DNA from: CAYRTD01 sp964426915
GTDB lineage: Bacteria; Bacteroidota; Bacteroidia; Bacteroidales; GCA-2748055
Length of the DNA: 23,518 nt
Reading direction: 5' to 3'
Assembly (NCBI GenBank): GCA_964426915.1
Contig: CAYRTD010000052.1
Location: 1 to 23,518, forward strand
Shown here: positions 20,689 to 23,518 of the stretch, piece after piece
Layout: each line of letters opens with the position of its first letter
Numbering within the stretch: the first letter of the stretch is position 1
Made by a program: the position numbers and the translations under genes
Notes under the pieces: model-generated
Told to the model about the DNA's origin: nothing
Databases searched by the model: none
What the model saw: the letters and a program-made list of their open reading frames with translations, nothing else

Positions 20689-23355
20689 ATGTCAAATTCA
20701 GATAAAGAAAAAATCAGAAGCTTTGAGAACAAAGAGTGGCGTGATTCCCTCGATTTTATAATTGAGAATGAAGATGAATCACGTGTTGAGGAAATTATCG
20801 ATTTGCTTCGGAACAGAGCGGCAGAAAAGGGCATTTCACTTAAACCTCACATAAATACTCTGTATATAAATACCATTCCGGCATCTGAAGAAGAAGATTA
20901 TCCCGGCGACCGGGAACTCGAAAGGAAGATAAAAAGCATTATTCGTTGGAATGCTATGGCGATGGTTGTTCAGGCCAATAAGAAAAAAGACGGGATCGGT
21001 GGTCATATTTCTACATATGCTTCAGCTGCAACTCTTTATGAGGTTGGTTTTAATCATTTTTTCAGAGGGGGGGATAAAGAGAAGCCTGCAGATATTGTTT
21101 ATTTTCAGGGACATGCTTCTCCCGGCATATATGCTCGTTCATTCCTTGAGGGAAGAATCTCTGAAAAAATGCTGGAAAATTTCAGACGAGAGCTGGATCC
21201 GGAAGGAGGGTTGTCTTCTTACCCTCATCCTCGGCTTATGAAGGATTACTGGCAATTTCCTACGGTTTCCATGGGACTATCTCCAATCATGGCTGTTTAC
21301 CAGGCAAGATTCAATAAATATTTACAGGATAAAGGTTTAATGGAGTCGACAGGGCAAAAGATCTGGGCATTTCTTGGAGACGGGGAGATGGATGAGCCTG
21401 AATCTATGGGGGGATTAACCCTGGCCTCACGTGAGGAGCTGGATAATTTAATTTTCGTAGTAAATTGTAATCTGCAACGACTTGACGGTCCCGTAAGGGG
21501 AAACAGTTCAATTATTCAGGAACTTGAGGCCATGTTCAGAGGAGCCGGATGGGAAGTAATAAAAGTGGTTCAGGGAAGTAACTGGGATCCTTTACTAGCG
21601 AAGGATGATAAAGGGCTTTTAAAGGAACGGCTCGGGGAAATTGTTGACGGGGAACGTCAGAAGTTTTCTGTGTCAGAAGGTGATTATATCCGTAAAAACT
21701 TTTTCGGAAAAAGTGAAGAATTAAAATCTATGGTCGAAGATCTCAGTGATGAGGAACTAATGAAATTACGAAGGGGAGGGCATGATCCACAAAAAGTTTA
21801 TAATGCATTCAAAAAAGCAGTTGAGAATAAGAAAACCCCGACAGTTATATTAACTCAGACTGTAAAAGGCTATGGACTGGGTGAAGCCGGAGAGGGACGT
21901 AATATAACACATCAGCAGAAGAAGTTGAACGAAGAAGAACTGATGCATTTTCGGGATCGTTTCAATATTCCCATTTCAGAAGAAAAGGTTGCAAAGGCCC
22001 CTTTTTATAAACCCGATGAAGATAGCGATGAGATCAAATATTTAAAGAAACAACGTGAAAAGCGGGGCGGGTTTTTGCCTGAGAGGAATGCTGATAATCC
22101 AGACTTTGAAATGCCTGATCCCAAAATATTTGAGGAGTTTTTTGAAGGATCAGGAAAACGCGAGGTTGCAACTACCATGGCCATTGTCCAGATGCTGTCA
22201 AAACTCCTGAAAGATAAAAACACCGGAAAGCTAATGGTTCCTATCGTTCCTGATGAATCCAGAACCTTTGGAATGGATTCACTTTTCAGGCAATCAGGAA
22301 TTTACGCTCATACCGGTCAGTTATATGAACCGGTGGATAAGGAAAGCCTGCTATATTACAAAGAAGCTAAAGATGGAGCTATACTTGAGGAAGGACTTAC
22401 GGAAGCAGGATCTATGTCCTCATTTATTGCAGCGGGTACCGCATATTCAACCCATCAGATAAATTGCATACCTTTTTATATATTCTATTCTATGTTTGGT
22501 TTTCAGCGGGTAGGAGATTTGATCTGGGCTGCTGCCGATGCCAGAGCAAAGGGTTTTCTGGTTGGTGGGACAGCAGGTCGTACCACCCTTGCCGGTGAAG
22601 GACTTCAGCATACAGATGGTCACAGCCATTTGCTTGCCTTGTCGAATCCTGTCGTTCAGGCTTATGATCCGGCCTTTGCCTATGAACTGGCCGTAATTGT
22701 CAGTGAGGGGATGGAAAGGATGTTTAAAAATGGAGAGGAGATCTTCTATTATATCACCGTGATGAATGAGAAATATCCTATGCCCAAAATGCCGTCAAGA
22801 AAGGGGATTAAAGAAGGAATAATTAATGGAATGTATAAGTACAAATCCACGCGGAAAAACAAATATAACCTCCATCTGCTGGGAAGTGGCTGTATACTTA
22901 ATGAAGCCCTTGAGGCTGCAGAAATTTTGAAAAATGATTATGATATCTATCCTGAAGTATGGAGTGTTACAAGTTATAAGAATCTTTATGATAATGCGAT
23001 GGAGATTGAAAGACAAAACAGGTTAGGCAATAAAAAAGATAAGAACATTATTGAACAGAACACAGGATCTGAAAAGGGAATTTTTGTGGCTGCATCGGAT
23101 TATATGAAAGCTTTACCACGTTCTGTCTCCCATTGGTTTCCCGGAAGTTTTTTTGCGTTGGGTACCGATGGTTTTGGGCCAAGTGATCATAGGGATGAGC
23201 TAAGAGAGCATTTTGAAGTCAATGCCCGGCATATTGTCTGGAGTGCTCTGACAGGTCTTCATGATCAGAAGAAAATAGACAAAAAGCTTTTGAATAAGGC
23301 AAAAAAGGATTTGAATATAGATGAGAATAAGAAATCACCGACAGACTTAGATTAG
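20689..23355 (+). CDS. aceE: Pyruvate dehydrogenase E1 component, homodimeric type
   Basis: 888-aa enzyme that decarboxylates pyruvate with thiamine diphosphate and passes acetyl to the lipoyl domain of E2. Length is almost that of E. coli AceE (887). The ThDP/Mg motif runs from GDGEMDEPES (230-239) to NCNLQRLDGPV (259-269). GGHISTYASAATLYEVGFNH, FQGHASPGIYARSFLEGR, NITHQQKKLN (the active-loop His region), VPDESRTFGMDSLFRQ and GRTTLAGEGLQHTDGHSH match the AceE family along its length. There is no sign of truncation. The E2 (aceF) and E3 (lpd) genes are not in the window, and a repeat follows at once, so E2 is not immediately adjacent. A rhodanese gene precedes it. Confidence 0.96.
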   Translation: MSNSDKEKIRSFENKEWRDSLDFIIENEDESRVEEIIDLLRNRAAEKGISLKPHINTLYINTIPASEEEDYPGDRELERKIKSIIRWNAMAMVVQANKKKDGIGGHISTYASAATLYEVGFNHFFRGGDKEKPADIVYFQGHASPGIYARSFLEGRISEKMLENFRRELDPEGGLSSYPHPRLMKDYWQFPTVSMGLSPIMAVYQARFNKYLQDKGLMESTGQKIWAFLGDGEMDEPESMGGLTLASREELDNLIFVVNCNLQRLDGPVRGNSSIIQELEAMFRGAGWEVIKVVQGSNWDPLLAKDDKGLLKERLGEIVDGERQKFSVSEGDYIRKNFFGKSEELKSMVEDLSDEELMKLRRGGHDPQKVYNAFKKAVENKKTPTVILTQTVKGYGLGEAGEGRNITHQQKKLNEEELMHFRDRFNIPISEEKVAKAPFYKPDEDSDEIKYLKKQREKRGGFLPERNADNPDFEMPDPKIFEEFFEGSGKREVATTMAIVQMLSKLLKDKNTGKLMVPIVPDESRTFGMDSLFRQSGIYAHTGQLYEPVDKESLLYYKEAKDGAILEEGLTEAGSMSSFIAAGTAYSTHQINCIPFYIFYSMFGFQRVGDLIWAAADARAKGFLVGGTAGRTTLAGEGLQHTDGHSHLLALSNPVVQAYDPAFAYELAVIVSEGMERMFKNGEEIFYYITVMNEKYPMPKMPSRKGIKEGIINGMYKYKSTRKNKYNLHLLGSGCILNEALEAAEILKNDYDIYPEVWSVTSYKNLYDNAMEIERQNRLGNKKDKNIIEQNTGSEKGIFVAASDYMKALPRSVSHWFPGSFFALGTDGFGPSDHRDELREHFEVNARHIVWSALTGLHDQKKIDKKLLNKAKKDLNIDENKKSPTDLD

Positions 23356-23386
23356 TGTGTTAATAGAGTAGAGTGTTTGGCTTATC

Positions 23387-23402
23387 ATGTTCGGGATCAA
23401 AG
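23387..23402 (-). repeat. Inverted copy of the 16-bp motif at 1645-1660
   Basis: ATGTTCGGGATCAAAG is the exact reverse complement of 1645-1660. It lies 31 bp beyond the aceE stop and just ahead of dispersed repeat copy C. Confidence 0.6.
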
Positions 23403-23422
23403 CCTGCCCGCCTAAGGATCAC

Positions 23423-23518
23423 AGTACTCCGGGAAATACCACTAATGAGATCCCTCGGCTATTGCCCGGGAATAGTTCGGCTAAATGATTTTGAAAACCA
23501 AAATCATAGTCTCACTGA
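23423..23518 (+). repeat. Dispersed intergenic repeat, copy C (cut by the window end)
   Basis: All 96 bases align to 6345-6440 of copy A with five mismatches. The 9-bp hairpin is intact (23485-23493 with 23499-23507, loop AAAAC). The other inverted repeat of copy A (GATCCC/GGGATC) is broken here by two changes. The copy runs off the window. Confidence 0.88.

Noticed and set aside
1..23518. CRISPR arrays, tRNA or rRNA genes, transposase genes
   Set aside because: No regularly spaced repeats, cloverleaf or rRNA-like stretches, or transposase motifs could be seen on either strand; the dispersed repeats are too few and too far apart for an array.

Overview
This is a 23.5 kb stretch of an A+T-rich bacterial chromosome. 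It is most likely from the Bacteroidota. The reasons are A-rich start contexts with few strong Shine-Dalgarno sites, two TAnnTTTG-type -7 elements, an ECF sigma factor, a periplasmic TonB C-terminal-domain protein and a GH127-type hydrolase. The phylum call is an inference from gene content and style; no rRNA or tRNA gene is present to confirm it.

Layout, left to right. (1) 274-1629 encodes an NtrC-type sigma-54 response regulator. It is followed by a G+C-rich, hairpin-rich repeat insert (about 1681-1850), two helically phased direct repeats, a 25-bp palindrome and an ECF sigma factor (2121-2621) that ends in a terminator. (2) 2830-6285 is a plus-strand oxidative-stress and iron block: a secreted protein with six BON domains, a Mn-type superoxide dismutase, a short encapsulated-ferritin-like protein and its encapsulin shell. 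(3) 6504-11222 is a tightly packed four-gene unit with overlapping or nearly overlapping reading frames: PfkB-type sugar-phosphate kinase, secreted GH127-like hydrolase, GT2 glycosyltransferase and a UPF0104 flippase-like membrane protein. (4) 11713-12842 holds a small four-helix membrane protein and a periplasmic TonB-CTD protein, closed by a strong terminator. (5) 17059-13244 (minus) encodes an App1-like phosphatidate phosphatase followed by a P2-type cation ATPase. A lipid (diacylglycerol-type) kinase diverges from them at 17124-18014. (6) 19924-18106 (minus) encodes a type II NADH dehydrogenase and a YdaT-like ChaB/DUF2188 protein. (7) 20327-23355 (plus) encodes a rhodanese and a full-length homodimeric-type pyruvate dehydrogenase E1 (AceE), preceded by a leader with two mutually exclusive hairpins.

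Read together, the genes look like a stress- or survival-oriented region: superoxide removal, iron storage in a nanocompartment, envelope maintenance (BON, lipid phosphatase/kinase pair, flippase), ion pumping, and rewired central metabolism (Pfk-2, NDH-2, AceE). Two regulators, a sigma-54 activator and an ECF sigma, sit at one end. That these regulators control the rest is not shown by the sequence.

The most unusual non-coding feature is a set of dispersed intergenic repeats. Three copies of one family (6303-6490, 11234-11400, 23423-23518) share a perfect 9-bp hairpin. A fourth locus (13162-13253) shares only the tail of the first copy. A 16-bp motif recurs in opposite orientation near the two ends of the window. 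All of these lie at or just past stop codons. The most interesting protein-level point is that the encapsulated ferritin ends about where the family's linker and cargo-loading peptide would begin, so how it is packed into the shell is unclear.
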